Shown: positions 44,725 through 55,490, counted from the first letter of the stretch. The stretch is 64,000 bases of DNA from Reticulitermes speratus (GCA_021186555.1 JAJKFL010000042.1:6907781-6971780); one strand, 5' to 3'. Notes: generated from the letters alone by a model not told the origin. Numbers and translations: made by a program.

Positions 44725-44998
44725 GTTGTGCGGTTTTCTGTTGGCGGGGTGGCACTGTGCCCCTGCGGAATTACAGATTCTAATGGGCCCACTGTTCACC
44801 TCGCCAGATTATAGGTGGATGAATATGGAACAACGGTGGAATGATAACAGACAGGGTAAAAGAGAAGTGCTCGGATATAAACAAGTCACAATTCCATTTT
44901 GTCAACCAAAAATCCTACAGGGACTGTCCTAGAACTGAATTTGGTCATCCTTAGTGAGAAGCCGGAGACTAACCGCCTGAGAGGCATAGCACAGCCAA
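44725..44998 (-). mobile_element. SINE-D variant (minus)
   Basis: GGTGGATGAATATGGAACAA, ATTCCATTTTGTCAACC, AATCCTACAGGGACTG and head GGAGACTAACCGCCTGAGAG. It resembles the variant at 36060. Confidence 0.7.
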
Positions 44999-44999
44999 A

Positions 45000-45324
45000 A
45001 AGTACCTCTTGTATGGTGCAAGAGGAGGAAAAGTGAAAATTTATACCAGACTAAACGGCATCATATTCAACAGAAAGTACGCAATCTTCACAGCCACCGC
45101 CTTCAGAACCTGAAGTCTAACAAATATTCCTCTATTAGTAGGCCATTAGACATAACGTAACGTCCTCTGTCCTGAAAATTAAGGCAAAATGTTCCTCCGA
45201 AACGTCGATAAGCTTCTACCACACTACACGGCGTCATGTCGCAGACGACAGCAATACCGACCCTTATTATATGTTGCGTAGTAATTATTTTTAATTACAT
45301 TTGTGATCAATATTTGTGCCTGTA
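45000..45324. other. Family E-like fragment in unannotated DNA
   Basis: TCCGAAACGTCGATAAGC (45197) and CACGGCGTCATGTCGCAGAC (45227) are family E core blocks. Confidence 0.45.
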
Positions 45325-45336
45325 AGAAGTTACCAA

Positions 45337-45601
45337 TTCTTTTTTTTTTTAATGGCTGGACAGCCCCTTGGGGGCCTAGGCCGCCTCATTTTTCGAGGCT
45401 TCACGATCACACTTTTTTAGACTCACCACATTCGGTAGGACTCCTCTGGACGAGGGACCAGCCCGTCGCAGAGACCTCTACCTGACAACACACAACACTC
45501 ACAAGAGACAGACATCCATGCCCCTGGTGGGATTCGAACCCACAATCCCAGTAAGCGAGCGGCCGCAGACCCACGCCTTAGACCGCACGGCCACTGAGAT
45601 C
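45337..45601 (-). mobile_element. SINE-A with 12-bp TSD (minus)
   Basis: Complete copy. AGAAGTTACCAA flanks it at 45325-45336 and 45602-45613 without mismatch. Confidence 0.93.
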
Positions 45602-45613
45602 AGAAGTTACCAA

Positions 45614-46580
45614 AATGAAGCCTAAAACTGTCACTGCATCAGTGTACACAAGCAACGTTACAGTGGTGGTGGGGAACCCCTGACTGTCTTACAGCTCTGG
45701 AAATGCACCTGGTCAAATGGGGCTGATCGGCAGTACAACGGTGATAACTTATGATGATAAGGTATGATGTATATATTGATGATATAGCAATGATGATAAC
45801 GATGGGGATGGTTTCACTTAATTATAATGGGTAGAAGATTTGGAAAGCCAGGGCCTACCTGAACACGGCGTTCCATAACTGCTCTGTCAGTGTGACGTGC
45901 CTCGTAGAGTATACGAGAGATGGAAGGAACAATTTTAATCCATGTATTCTGAACAGATTACTACCTTAACTGTGATGTTTTAAAGACAACAGCACTACCT
46001 AGTAAGATTATCACCCTCACTCAACGGAAAATCTGCACTTCAAACACTTCCACAATCACAAACGTATAAACGATAACAGCACAAGTTTGACTACACACAC
46101 AGATAAATAAACGCACGAATACACTTACACTAATAACAAATAGGTTTCACTCCATTTCAAGCACATAATCTGATATAAAACATCTTCATATTCCCAGCAC
46201 ACGAGCCAAAACAAACCTACACCGGTAAAGGCCAGACAGACTACTGAAATGGCGGACTATGACAAATACACAGGTGAACGTGTGGTTTGGCCGCTTGATT
46301 TCTCATACAAGCACACTGATAGAGACAGACTTCGACACACAACCACCCCTTCGCTGTCACGGATTGCAAGCCAGCGCTCAGCAGACACTATAACTTTCAG
46401 ATACGTACCTTCTGTCATATGTCAGCGAGTTTTATGCGAGGCCTAAGGCAAGGCTGTTCAACGTTCTGCGTGGTGCGGACAACTTGGGCAAGATTTGGTC
46501 TGCATGCGGGCGACACGAAAATCGATACGCAGAATAAAGAATTAACACGTGTACTTACATGTATAATTTTACCTGTGTAT
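45614..46580. other. Unannotated sequence
   Basis: Short frames only; no repeat family is recognised. Confidence 0.4.
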
Positions 46581-46590
46581 TTTACTACAG

Positions 46591-46842
46591 GGCCGTGCGG
46601 TCTAAGGCGTGGGTCTACGGCCGCTCGCTTACTAGGATCGTGGGTTCGAATTCCACCCGGGGCATGGATGTCTGTCTGTTGTGAGTGTTGTGTGTTGTCA
46701 GGTAGAAGTCTCTGCGACGGGCTGGTCCACTCGTCCAGAGGAGTCTTACCGAGTGTGATGTGTCTAAAGTGTGTGATCGTGAAGCGTCGAACAATGAGGC
46801 AGCCTAGGCCCCAAGGGGCTGTCGAGCCATAGGAAGAAAAAA
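46591..46842 (+). mobile_element. SINE-A with 9-bp TSD, head trimmed
   Basis: It starts inside the head at GGCCGTGCGG, about 10 bp short. TTACTACAG flanks it at 46582-46590 and 46843-46851. Confidence 0.9.
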
Positions 46843-46851
46843 TTACTACAG

Positions 46852-47826
46852 ATCGTGAACATTATAAAAAAATGCATTTCACAAACAGACTACGGTGTCG
46901 CTATTATTAGCACATTTTTACAAAATGAATTAGTAACATAATGTATGTCTCAAGAAATAACCGGCTCCTAAGTTTACAAAACTATTATGGTGTTCTACTT
47001 CGGATTTGTCAGGGAAAGGGTTAAAAGACGTTTTCTAATTTCAGATATCTACGCGGGCAACATGTTGCCCGCGAGCTACAGGTTGAGCGAGTCTGAATTA
47101 AGATATCTTTGTAAGAACAAGTTTCTTACGCGATTTTCGCTAGGACACAGTAAATTCCTTATAATATATATGTTTTATGCTTTCGCAATGAAAAGTTGCA
47201 AAAATGTGCCTATTTAGCTTCGTCATGTGTCTGTCCGTCTGTACCACTTCGAGAACTGCTGGATGGATTCTCATGAAACTTCACATTGTGATTTCTTAGA
47301 AAGCAGTTTCTGGTGCACTTCAAATTTTCTTAACAGCAGGCATAAAATGCCTGCTGTTAGAGGTTTCTGTAAACGTTATGGAGGGGCTATCTAGCTAAGT
47401 TGAGTATTTGTTACAGAGACAAAAAGGAACTTCTGGAGAAGAATGACACGTCTTTACTCGTATGTCAGTTACACGTTTTCCGCATGTCTTATAGTTATCG
47501 AGAAAATTACACACAAGGAAATCTCTGAACTCTACAAGGCAATCACCGACGCTCCGTAAACTTAGCAAGTGATAACGCTGGTGTATAGGGATTTGTGGGT
47601 TTTCACAGAAATAAAACAACAAAAACAGTCTAACAGATCTAAAGAAATAGACATCTATGTTATGGATACGTAAGTCTTCTGACTTCTGGTCGGAACTGTT
47701 TGTTGAAAAGTGTCACAGGATGTAATGTGCTGGATAAAACTGGATAAAGACTAAGAGAAGTTAATGCATTTGCGATAAGAGCTGACCTAAATGAAATCCT
47801 TATTGACAAAAGTGGACAGAGCATGT
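46852..47826. other. Unannotated; two hairpins and a TGTCTGTCCGTCTG block
   Basis: A 22-bp perfect palindrome lies at 47052-47073. AACAGCAGGCAT/ATGCCTGCTGTT forms a second hairpin at about 47331-47360. GTCATGTGTCTGTCCGTCTG at 47223 belongs to the block also seen at 6715 and 33690. Confidence 0.5.
47052..47073. repeat. Perfect 22-bp palindrome
   Basis: CGCGGGCAACA is followed directly by its reverse complement, with no loop. Confidence 0.95.
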
Positions 47827-47840
47827 AAACAGAATACTAT

Positions 47841-48231
47841 TTTTTTCTATGGCTCGAAAGCCTGTAGGGGACCTAGGCCTCCTCATTTTTCGAGGCTTCA
47901 CGATCACACACTTCAGACACACCACACTCGGTAGGACGAGTGACCAGCCCGTCGCACAGACCTCTACCTGACAACACACAACACTCACAAGAGACAGACA
48001 TCCTTTCCCCCGCTGGGATTTTTTTTTTTTTGGTCTGTCCGGGGTTTTCCCCTTTGATCCATTTGTGTACTGTTTAAATCCTTTTCGTCCTTCATGTCAA
48101 TTTACGTTCCATACTACCGTCCTTACAACAAACACAACACAAGCATCTATGCCCCCGGTGGGATTCGAACCCACAATCTCAGTAAGCGAGCGGCCGAAGA
48201 CCCACGCCTTAGATCGGCCACTGGGATCGGC
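47841..48231 (-). mobile_element. Composite SINE (minus), single 14-bp TSD
   Basis: Read on the minus strand: tRNA-Leu-like head, tail B, an A-run, a box-B remnant TCCCAGCGGGGG, then tail A. AAACAGAATACTAT flanks the whole unit at 47827-47840 and 48232-48245. This matches the arrangement at 13568-13972. Confidence 0.88.
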
Positions 48232-48371
48232 AAACAGAATACTATACAAACGAATATCTTAGCTATACTGCACCATCTACGAAGAAGCAGAAGAGATAGT
48301 AGGCCATCGCAAATTTTAAATTAAATCTTAAAAACGTTTGATATTAAACCCCTGAATGTCGCAGACACTTC

Positions 48372-48607
48372 TTCCATGGCGCAACAGCCCCTAGTGGGCC
48401 ACGGCCTCCTCACTGTCGAGGCTTCACGATCACACTCAGACACACCACACTCGGTAGGACTCCTCTGGACGAGTGACCAGCCCGACGCAGAGACCTCTAC
48501 CTGACAACACACAACACTCACAAGAGATATCCATGCCCCCAGCGGGATTCGAACCCTCAATCTCAGCAAGCCAGGGGCCGCAGACCCAGCGAGGCCAATG
48601 GGATCGG
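48372..48607 (-). mobile_element. SINE-A (minus), diverged
   Basis: GCAACAGCCCCTAGTGGGCC, the CCTCTACCTGACAACACAC tail and head GCCAATGGGATCGGC. Box A has a deletion (GACCCAGCGAGG). Confidence 0.82.
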
Positions 48608-48770
48608 CGAATTTTGCCCACACACTGTACTTATTTGTTTGAATGATTCTTAAAAACAGAGGGCGACTGTTTCCCTAAACAACAGTAACAGTTTGGTCTT
48701 GATAATGGGGACACAGGCTCGTTCTCTATGAGGTAGGAACTAAATTCCTAGATATAATTTAAATTAAAGT
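48608..48770 (+). mobile_element. MITE unit, diverged single copy
   Basis: TTTTGCCCACACACTGTACTT, AACAGTAACAGTTTGG and TCTCTATGAGGTAGGAACT follow the order of the 114-bp unit and of the 100-bp unit at 413. Confidence 0.5.
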
Positions 48771-49230
48771 TATCGTTTAAAAGTTCAACAACTGCGTGAG
48801 ACAGGAGGATATGACGAAATTAAGCATTTCACAGGGAAAGCGGAACCTGGTGTTTAGATGACCGTACGAATTTCAATCATTCATATGTTTTGGGCGTTAT
48901 TTGGTAGCACATAAGCACGTCTGTTCTTGTAAAATAAGAAAGGCGGCCTGGGCATTAATGCTACGAAGATTCAGAATATTAGCCTAAAGCAAACAAACCC
49001 GATGGATGTGGAACACGTTTTAATAAACCAGGCCGCATACTTACGTGATGAGGACGAGAAACACAGGGCAGTTGGTGACATCACGATGAAGTAATGGCAC
49101 CAACTGCCCCCGAATAAAATGTGTACCGGGGCGTTGTTCAACGGTCGATATATACCACTGTAAAGTCACCAATTGCTTTATGATTCTCCAGAGTCTGATT
49201 CATTACGGTGGACCGTTTCCCTTGTCTAGA
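48771..49230. other. Unannotated; short hairpin
   Basis: GGGCAGTTGGTG (49066) and CACCAACTGCCC (49098) are perfect inverted repeats around about 20 bp. Confidence 0.5.
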
Positions 49231-49490
49231 GCCGGGATAGTTCAGTTGGTATAGTGACATGTCTACAGACTGGTCAACAGAGGAAGCGTGATTCGATTTC
49301 TGGAAGAGGAAAGATACATTTTCGTCTCCAGAATCGTCCACACACGTTCTGGGACCCATACAGCCTCCTACTTAGTGGGTACCGGGGGCTCTTTCTGGGA
49401 GTAAAGCGGTAGTGGCGTGAAGCCAATCTTACACTTCTTTATCGTGCTGAGTTTAAGAATAAGTGGAGGTATATACACAAACATATTTCC
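49231..49490 (+). mobile_element. SINE-C, full length
   Basis: Head AGCCGGGATAGTTCAGTTGG, box B GTGATTCGATTTC, body CTGGGACCCATACAGCCTCC and GTAAAGCGGTAGTGGCGTGA, then AAGTGGAGGTATATAC. Confidence 0.85.
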
Positions 49491-49515
49491 AGCTAACTGC
49501 ACTTTACGTAGTTTT

Positions 49516-49566
49516 GATACTCCTACATGTTTCGGCCACGAACCGCAGCCATCTTCAGGGAGCTAC
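49516..49566 (-). ncRNA. Hammerhead-like motif HH7 (minus), well paired
   Basis: CTGAAGA (49552-49558), T, a seven-pair stem II (GGCTGCG/CGTGGCC with G-U pairs), GAAAC, ACATGT, GTA. CTCC before the core pairs with GGAG after the triplet. It is one of the three best-paired examples. Confidence 0.6.
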
Positions 49567-49574
49567 AGTGCTTG

Positions 49575-50589
49575 AGGACACATACAGCGTGTTATTCAAC
49601 TTGTCAACCCTAAATGGCGAATTATATAAATGTGGTATAATTCTCACGATTAATTAACAATTATTAAGATTATATTAAAATTATAACACAAGAAGTATAT
49701 TAAAAATTATGTAAAATTCTGTATCCAAACATCTTGTAATAGCAGATTTTTTTTCGGTTTGTAATGGAGCCATACCTTCACTTCCTCATACACCTTCATG
49801 GCGTGCACAGGGATAATTTTGCCTTATCTTTTTTCGTTTGACATGCACGACGTTTCGGAAGTTGATGATACCTCCTTTTCACGTGACTCTAATTAAAGTA
49901 AGACACTTCAGGGCTTCCTTAAGATTAAGAAGACGGGTTAAGCCGAACTAGAGCACAATTTGTTAGTAAGCTACAGTACTACAGTACTACAGTACACAGT
50001 ACTATCTAGAAGTACAGTACAATCTAGAAGGGAAAGGTAATGGACATCCTATACTATGGAGTTGTAGTCTGCAGGTTTCTTCGAAACGTTGTTACCTATC
50101 TACCAATATACACGGCGTCATTCTTTATATCCATCATCCCAAGTACCGCACTTCAAACTTCAAGCACGTGTTACATACAGCAAAACTGTGCTCAATATAT
50201 GCAGTATTGTAAAGTGTTAACGCTGAATGTAGCGTGTTAACAACAGTATTGTGTTTGTTTGGGGTTCTACAGCCTCGCGGAACAAAACTGCCGTGTAAGC
50301 TTTTGTGTATAAATTGCTTCTATCCACGCCGTTTAGACCAATTACCCGCATACCTGCGGAAGAAAACACAAGTCTGACGAAATGACCGTCAGTCACTCGT
50401 GTGGAAAAAGAAATGAAAAGTTGCTTATATCCCTCGGTAACAGATCACTGCATGTGGCCACCAAAACAGGTGCTGCACGAAAACGGAGTATTGAGCGAAC
50501 TTTTGAAATCTTAATTTCAAAATTTTCTGCTAATTATATGTTATAGGCCTACTTGGGGTTACTCGCTTTTCGATTTTGACATGGCCTGA
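49575..50589. other. Mostly unannotated; SINE-C and family E scraps
   Basis: A SINE-C 3' scrap lies at 49765-49830 (CACCTTCATGGCGTGCACAG). CACGACGTTTCGGAAG (49846) and TTCTTCGAAACGTTGTTACC (50079) are family E-like. CAGTACTACAGTA repeats occur at about 49975-50010. Confidence 0.45.
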
Positions 50590-50785
50590 AGTTTGTCCCT
50601 GTGCAAGCCATTAAGGCATATAGAGGGTGTAGAGGTATAGCTCCATACATTCTTAATCTCGTCACTAGGTGGAGGTGAGTGGTTATCGTCAGGCCCCGGC
50701 TGCTTTATATCCTGGGAAAAAAACTCCCGGTACCCATCGAACAGCAGGACGGTTGGGCCCCAGAGCCTGTCTGGAGATTTTGCTG
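50590..50785 (-). mobile_element. SINE-C copy (minus)
   Basis: GTCCCTGTGCAAGCCATTAA, AGCTCCATACATTCTTAATC, CCGGTACCCATCGAAC and GGGCCCCAGAGCCTGTCTGG; its head is replaced by the motif at 50790. Confidence 0.75.
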
Positions 50786-50791
50786 ACCAAA

Positions 50792-50842
50792 ACAAAATGT
50801 GTTTCGGCAACTCGATCTACTTCCATCATCAGGTGAAAGGGC
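50792..50842 (-). ncRNA. Hammerhead-like motif, partial
   Basis: CTGATGA (minus), T, stem II beginning GGAA and ending TTGCC, GAAAC. The sequence after GAAAC lacks a GUH triplet in the expected place. Confidence 0.35.
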
Positions 50843-50849
50843 AGAGAGG

Positions 50850-51270
50850 CCCGTACTCATATACGTAAAATAGAAAGTTTAATAAAGCTATCCCATTAGA
50901 GGCCTGGACATGCCCTTAGGTCTCCAGAAATTATACACAATCGGAAGACGAAGGTGGTAAGGTTGTTAGCCCTACGCACTGACCGCCTTTACCCGCCAGG
51001 AGATATGCCTCGTACTCATTATATCTTATGTTGGTTATGCGAATAGAAAACAGATCTAAAATTAAACATAACAAGAGTGGAAAAGTTTCGTAGGAATTCG
51101 CTTCGTCTATCTTCAGGGTAGAAGACAGGTCTATAACTAACTCCATCGAGAAGAGTGCTTCTTCTGAAGCTAACAGTTGGCCAGTTGGTCACGAAATAGA
51201 TATGAAATATAATTATGAAGCCACAAAAAGTGTTGTTATCTACAGAATTGATTTTGGAATGCTGGAAATT
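50850..51270. other. Unannotated; degenerate C-like and hammerhead-like scraps
   Basis: GAAGGTGGTAAGG...CCTCGTACTCATTATATC at 50948-51025 could be an old SINE. TCTATCTTCAGGGTAGAAG at 51109 is an isolated CUGAAGA box (minus). Confidence 0.35.
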
Positions 51271-51275
51271 GTAAT

Positions 51276-51533
51276 GCCGATCCCAGTGGCCATGCGGTCT
51301 AAGGCGTGGGTCTGTGGCCGCTCGCTTGCTGGGATTGCGGGTTCGAATCCCGCCGGGGGCATGGATGTCTGCTTCTTGTGAATATTTGTGTTGTCAGATA
51401 GAGGTCTCTGCGACGGTCCTATCCCTCGCCCAGAGGAGCCCTACTGAGTGTAGTGTGTCTGAGTGTGATCTCGAAACCTCAACACTGAGGCGGCCTAAGC
51501 CCGAGTAGGGCTGTTGCGCCACACAAAAAAAAA
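51276..51533 (+). mobile_element. SINE-A copy
   Basis: Head GCCGATCCCAGTGGCCATGC, box B GCGGGTTCGAATCCCG, a tail with GATAGAGGTCTCTGCGACGG, then an A-run. No duplication is evident. Confidence 0.88.
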
Positions 51534-52299
51534 ATCAGTTTTAACCAAATGTGGTATCTGAATAAAGAAGTAGAAATTTACACGATAAGAGAAGAGGAGA
51601 GGAGCGACCACGAAGGAAGGCATTCCATCTCAAAGTGAGCCCCCCGGACACACATCTAGTTTGCATAACTCGATTCCAAGACTCCTTTTCGCATCTGCGT
51701 GAAATATGGATAAATAAAGCTGATTATCATTATGTTTGTAACAATAGAATACAGTAGAATTTTTTTTTGTCCATAAAAGCTTTCAGTTTGAGGCTACACG
51801 TATACATTCATTTTGAATCGTGTATGATGGATTTCCGGTCCCGGGGGCATGCAGCAGAAATGGACAGAATTAGCACGCAACCCTAAACGAAAGCTGAGGG
51901 GTGTCTAACATCTCCTAAAGAAGAGGGAGAAGAAAGGGTTATTCAACAAATTAAATATACCTAGACCTACGGCCTGATAACATACGAGTTTCGGAGATGG
52001 TATTCCTTGTGTCACGATTCATTATATATACATCTGTTTTCAGTTGATCACCATTTTTGTAGAAAACTGCTCTGAAATTTAGAATTCCCACCTTATTCCT
52101 GTAAAGAGGCCTACAGCTTAAAGGAATGTGGACCTATAAACGGATTTTTGGCTGTAGTCTTCTCATTAATACTGTGTACTCTAGTATCAACCTACATTAA
52201 ATGACGTCACAACCCAGATAAACGATACATACATCTTAATCGCTGTGGAAACCTAAAACAGACACTGGAAATATGGTCAATAGTAGCCTACCCGTGATT
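51534..52299. other. Unannotated sequence
   Basis: Nothing recognised. Confidence 0.4.
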
Positions 52300-52487
52300 T
52301 TTAAGCCTCGATATGGCTTCCTATGGCCTCCCGGGTTCAATCCCAACGCAGTCCATATGGAATGATTACTGGACAAAGCGGCAACTGGCCATATTTATCT
52401 CCGAGCACTTCGATATTCCTCTATCAGTGTCCATTCCACAATTACTGCATATTCATTTGTATTTCACCCACAGGATGGACAGACCTT
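52300..52487 (+). mobile_element. Degenerate SINE-D-like copy (host of nested SINE)
   Basis: CCCGGGTTCAATCCCAACGC is box B-like, followed by GTCCATATGGAATGATTACTGG and CGAGCACTTCGATATTCC, which vaguely follow family D order. Confidence 0.4.
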
Positions 52488-52783
52488 TTCTTTTTTTTTT
52501 ACATGGTAAAGGGCCCCGCAGCAGATGCTACGGACGCACCACAGCCTTAAGGCTTTTTGTGCAACCCTGTGATGAAGATGAAGATGAGCAGTTTTTCTTA
52601 CCAAATTTTACAATTAATGGAGTACCAGTGGAATGAAATTGACAGGGGAAAACCGACAACTCGGAGAAAAACCTGTCTCAGTGTCCCTTTGTCCACCACA
52701 AACCACACATGGACTGACCCGGGATCGAACCCGGCCTTCGCAGTGGAAGGCCGGAGACTAACCGCCTGAGCCATGGCACGGCC
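52488..52783 (-). mobile_element. SINE-D with 13-bp TSD (minus)
   Basis: A full-length minus copy with head GAGCCATGGCACGGCC. ATGGACAGACCTT flanks it at 52475-52487 and 52784-52796. Confidence 0.93.
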
Positions 52784-52796
52784 ATGGACAGACCTT

Positions 52797-53455
52797 AGTT
52801 CTATACCAACATCGGCTCACTAAACCTACGAAGGTTAAAGAAGACAAACATTTGTCATAAATTTAACGAGGTTACATCAAGAGTAGAACAGACTAACAAA
52901 TGGGTATTATGTCTTTGAATTATACAGTTCATCTGTAGAATATTGAAATAAGTATCCAGATCATACCTCACAGACAACACATTTTGCCTTCACTTATATT
53001 TATTATTGTTTTTGTGAAAAGAATCGCTGTGTATTCTGAGGATCTTACGAAACACCAACACATCGTGGCTGCAAAGTAAATTTATTTAACAGGAAAGCGT
53101 GCATTACGTATAGAGTAGTTGTCACCGTGCATTAAAGGGTCAAATCAATTTTCATGAAGATTTGTGTTCATAATTACCTTAAAATCGCTTTGGACAGTCC
53201 TGTCTTACGTTCTGATTGCGTGAGCTGTGAAATGTTTACACCTACCGAACCCTGCTTTGGCTGCAGGGGACTAACAGTGATTGAATTTACAATGAAACCG
53301 CCTAGACTGGTTTCCATAACTCGAACCCAAAAAGTAACAACCATTTCCTAGCAACAGTCATATAACGTACTTTCCCATTTCATATATTCGTGCCCCATGC
53401 AGATCCCCATTCATGTCTATATTAAGGTCCTTAGAAATCCCTGTCTACACAGACT
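52797..53455. other. Unannotated sequence
   Basis: TTCTGAGGATCTTACGAAACACC at 53034 has both hammerhead boxes but almost no stem II. Nothing else is recognised. Confidence 0.35.
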
Positions 53456-53459
53456 GTAC

Positions 53460-53640
53460 CATGGGAGATATATAACTGAGATATGCGCTCTTCTGGGATA
53501 TCACGGGGCGTCGTGTGGTAATTGTTTACCGACGTTTCGGGACATGTCGGTAAACAATTACCACACGACGCCGCGTGATATCCCAGAAGATCGCAGATCT
53601 TGTCAACATCGCGGCGGAAGCCTGAAACCAAGGATATATA
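53460..53640. mobile_element. Family E palindrome
   Basis: CTCTTCTGGGATATCACGGG, GCGTCGTGTGGTAATTG, TTTACCGACGTTTCGG form the left arm. The right arm is the near-exact inverse up to TATCCCAGAAGATCGCAG. Each arm is about 50-60 bp with almost no spacer. Confidence 0.85.
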
Positions 53641-53654
53641 GATGTTTTCAAATA

Positions 53655-53843
53655 GAGTCGAACCCGGTTATAACGACATCGGTTTATACGACGCCTCGTC
53701 TATAGCGTCAGATATTCTGTGGTACCAATTAATTCCCCACTGTTAACCATAACATTATACCCCTCGGTTATAACAACACTCGTTTATAACGACACAAAAT
53801 ATTCAGTCCGTTTAATGACGTTATAACCGGGTTCGACTGCAGA
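53655..53843. mobile_element. pogo/Tigger-like MITE, copy 2
   Basis: Ends GTCGAACCCGGTTATAACGA and the inverse GTTATAACCGGGTTCGAC. The interior is the reverse of the copy at 25625, so the two are in opposite orientation. Confidence 0.75.
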
Positions 53844-53939
53844 CTGTTTAGGATGCAATGTGTCACAAGACATTCATTTCTGTTACAGCATTGATATTAT
53901 TTTAATGTTACCAATAATCTGTTATTATGTGTCAAATGT

Positions 53940-54522
53940 GGAAATGAAATTGCCGATGAGCTCGCAAAGGGGGGTTCTGGAAACAATTTTATGGGACCAG
54001 AGCCGGCCCTGGGAGTCTCGAGGCAAAGCATAAGGAAGAAAATTCAGTGCTGGTTAGACAAACAGCACTTGATAATGTGGCAGGGACTAGTTGGCACTCA
54101 GAGACAGGCTCGAGAGTTGATCTCGGGCCCCTGTATTGCCGTTAGGACCAGACTGCTGTCCTTTAGTAGGACACAATCCAGAGTGGTTACTGGCCTGCTT
54201 ACTGGACTTAACACTTTTAGAAAACACCTCCACATTATGGGACTGAGTGACAGTCCCTTATGTAGGAAATGCGGAGCAGAGGAGGAGACCTCAGCTGATG
54301 TTCTGTGTGAATGTGAAGCTTTGGCGACACATAGACACACTTATGTGGGTTCTTTCTTTTTGAACCCTGAAGACATCAAAGGACTAGGTATAGGGGCGAT
54401 CTGGACCTTTATTATAAGGACAGGGCTCCTGACTTAGATTTGGTTAAGGGGCACAAAGGGCCTGTTAAAGGCCTACGTGCATCGGGACCATAAAGGGCCC
54501 GACCCATACTTCTATACTATTC
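53940..54522 (+). pseudogene. 5'-truncated LINE, RNase H tail, 14-bp TSD
   Basis: From 53940 the frame reads GNEIADELAKGG, the end of a retrotransposon RNase H domain. About 145 more residues follow to a stop at 54435-54437. A Cys/His cluster (CRKCGAEEETSADVLCECEA) precedes the C-terminus, as in jockey/R1-type elements. TATGTGTCAAATGT flanks the insertion at 53926-53939 and 54523-54536, proving retroposition of a 583-bp 3' fragment. The reading frame is still intact, so the insertion is fairly recent. The tail is TATACTATTC-like rather than poly(A). Confidence 0.9.
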
Positions 54523-54536
54523 TATGTGTCAAATGT

Positions 54537-54934
54537 CGAGTATAATCTAAAATTTCGCATAGAATAGCGGTTATTAAAAAAAAAAAAGTTTTTAGAGAAT
54601 CTGCTACTAAGAGAATCAAGTAAAATGTTGCTACAGTCAACACAACATATTTATAAAAAATTAGGGTAAACTTATATACGGCTATACAGTTTTCCTGTAT
54701 TTATAATAAACTGAGAGCTTATTTTCAAATAATTCACGCCCACTTTGGCTAGAACTCAGTTATCTATGTGAAAACGTGCATGATACAGGCTTCTAGTACT
54801 GTCAGTTAGTTAGGCCACTTTGGGGTGGACGATGTCTGCTTTCTTTTCATACTTCTGTTTATCTATCAATCTCGAGTAATGAAAATTAAATTGGAATCAA
54901 GAATCAAGATAAAATCCGTCTAAACACAACTGTG
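54537..54934. other. Unannotated AT-rich sequence
   Basis: Nothing recognised. Confidence 0.4.
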
Positions 54935-54945
54935 TTACATTTATT

Positions 54946-54995
54946 TACAGAACAACATGTTTCGACCGATTTAGATCATCTTCAGGTTCACAATT
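54946..54995 (-). ncRNA. Hammerhead-like motif HH8 (minus), well paired
   Basis: CTGAAGA (54979-54985), T, stem II GATC/GGTC, GAAAC, ACATGT, GTT. GAAC before the core pairs with GTTC after the triplet. Confidence 0.6.
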
Positions 54996-55055
54996 CTTAT
55001 ATTTAAAAACATAGCGAGGAATGTTATATTATATATATACCGTGCATTTCAGTAA

Positions 55056-55163
55056 TTAATTATTATTTCATTCCAACAAATGCACTACACTGTTTTAGTG
55101 TTTTGTACGGACAGAAAACACTAAAACAGTGTAGTGCATTTGTTGGAATAAAATAATTAATTA
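55056..55163. repeat. Long near-perfect hairpin
   Basis: Arms of about 48 bp (CCAACAAATGCACTACACTG, TTTTAGTGTTTT and their inverses) are separated by about 10 bp. A transcript would form a stable stem. Confidence 0.88.
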
Positions 55164-55202
55164 ATGGTGAGGAATGAATAAAAATCTATAAAACGCGGTA
55201 AA

Positions 55203-55490
55203 AATGTAATTGCACAATTCACCAACACATGCACTTCACTATTAAAATTAATAGTTTGTTAAAAAGCCCTACATATGTTTCGGTCGGTTAGCCGGCCATC
55301 ATCAGGGGGCGACTAGAGTTACGTAATACAAACACATTCATTAGGTTATCCAGAGATGTGGATTAAAACAGTCAAGTGTGGGTATTATAAAACTGCATTA
55401 ATACAATAATAAATCTATAATTCACGTCGTATTAGAGATCACTTCCAATAAGTGTTGCACGACGTGTTGCAAATCACTTGTTGCGTACAC
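55203..55490 (-). mobile_element. Hammerhead-bearing element, minus copy of 61665
   Basis: It is the inverse of 61665-61940 for about 270 bp, including GTTGCACGACGTGTTGCAAA, CACGTCGTATTAGAGATCAC and CATCTCTGGATAACC. Next to it, at 55660-55735, part of the same sequence recurs in plus orientation (TTAATTTTAATAGTGAAATG). No coding frame belongs to it. Confidence 0.8.
55265..55311 (-). ncRNA. Hammerhead-like motif HH9 (minus)
   Basis: CTGATGA (55299-55305), T, stem II GGCCGG/CCGACC with one mismatch, GAAAC, ACATATGT, GTA. CCC and GGG form stem I. Confidence 0.55.

Noticed and set aside
49860..49890. GAAACGTCGTG as hammerhead-like end (minus)
   Set aside because: No CUGANGA box lies at the right distance.
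53034..53060. CTGAGGA...GAAAC hammerhead-like match
   Set aside because: Only a few bases separate the boxes, so stem II cannot form.
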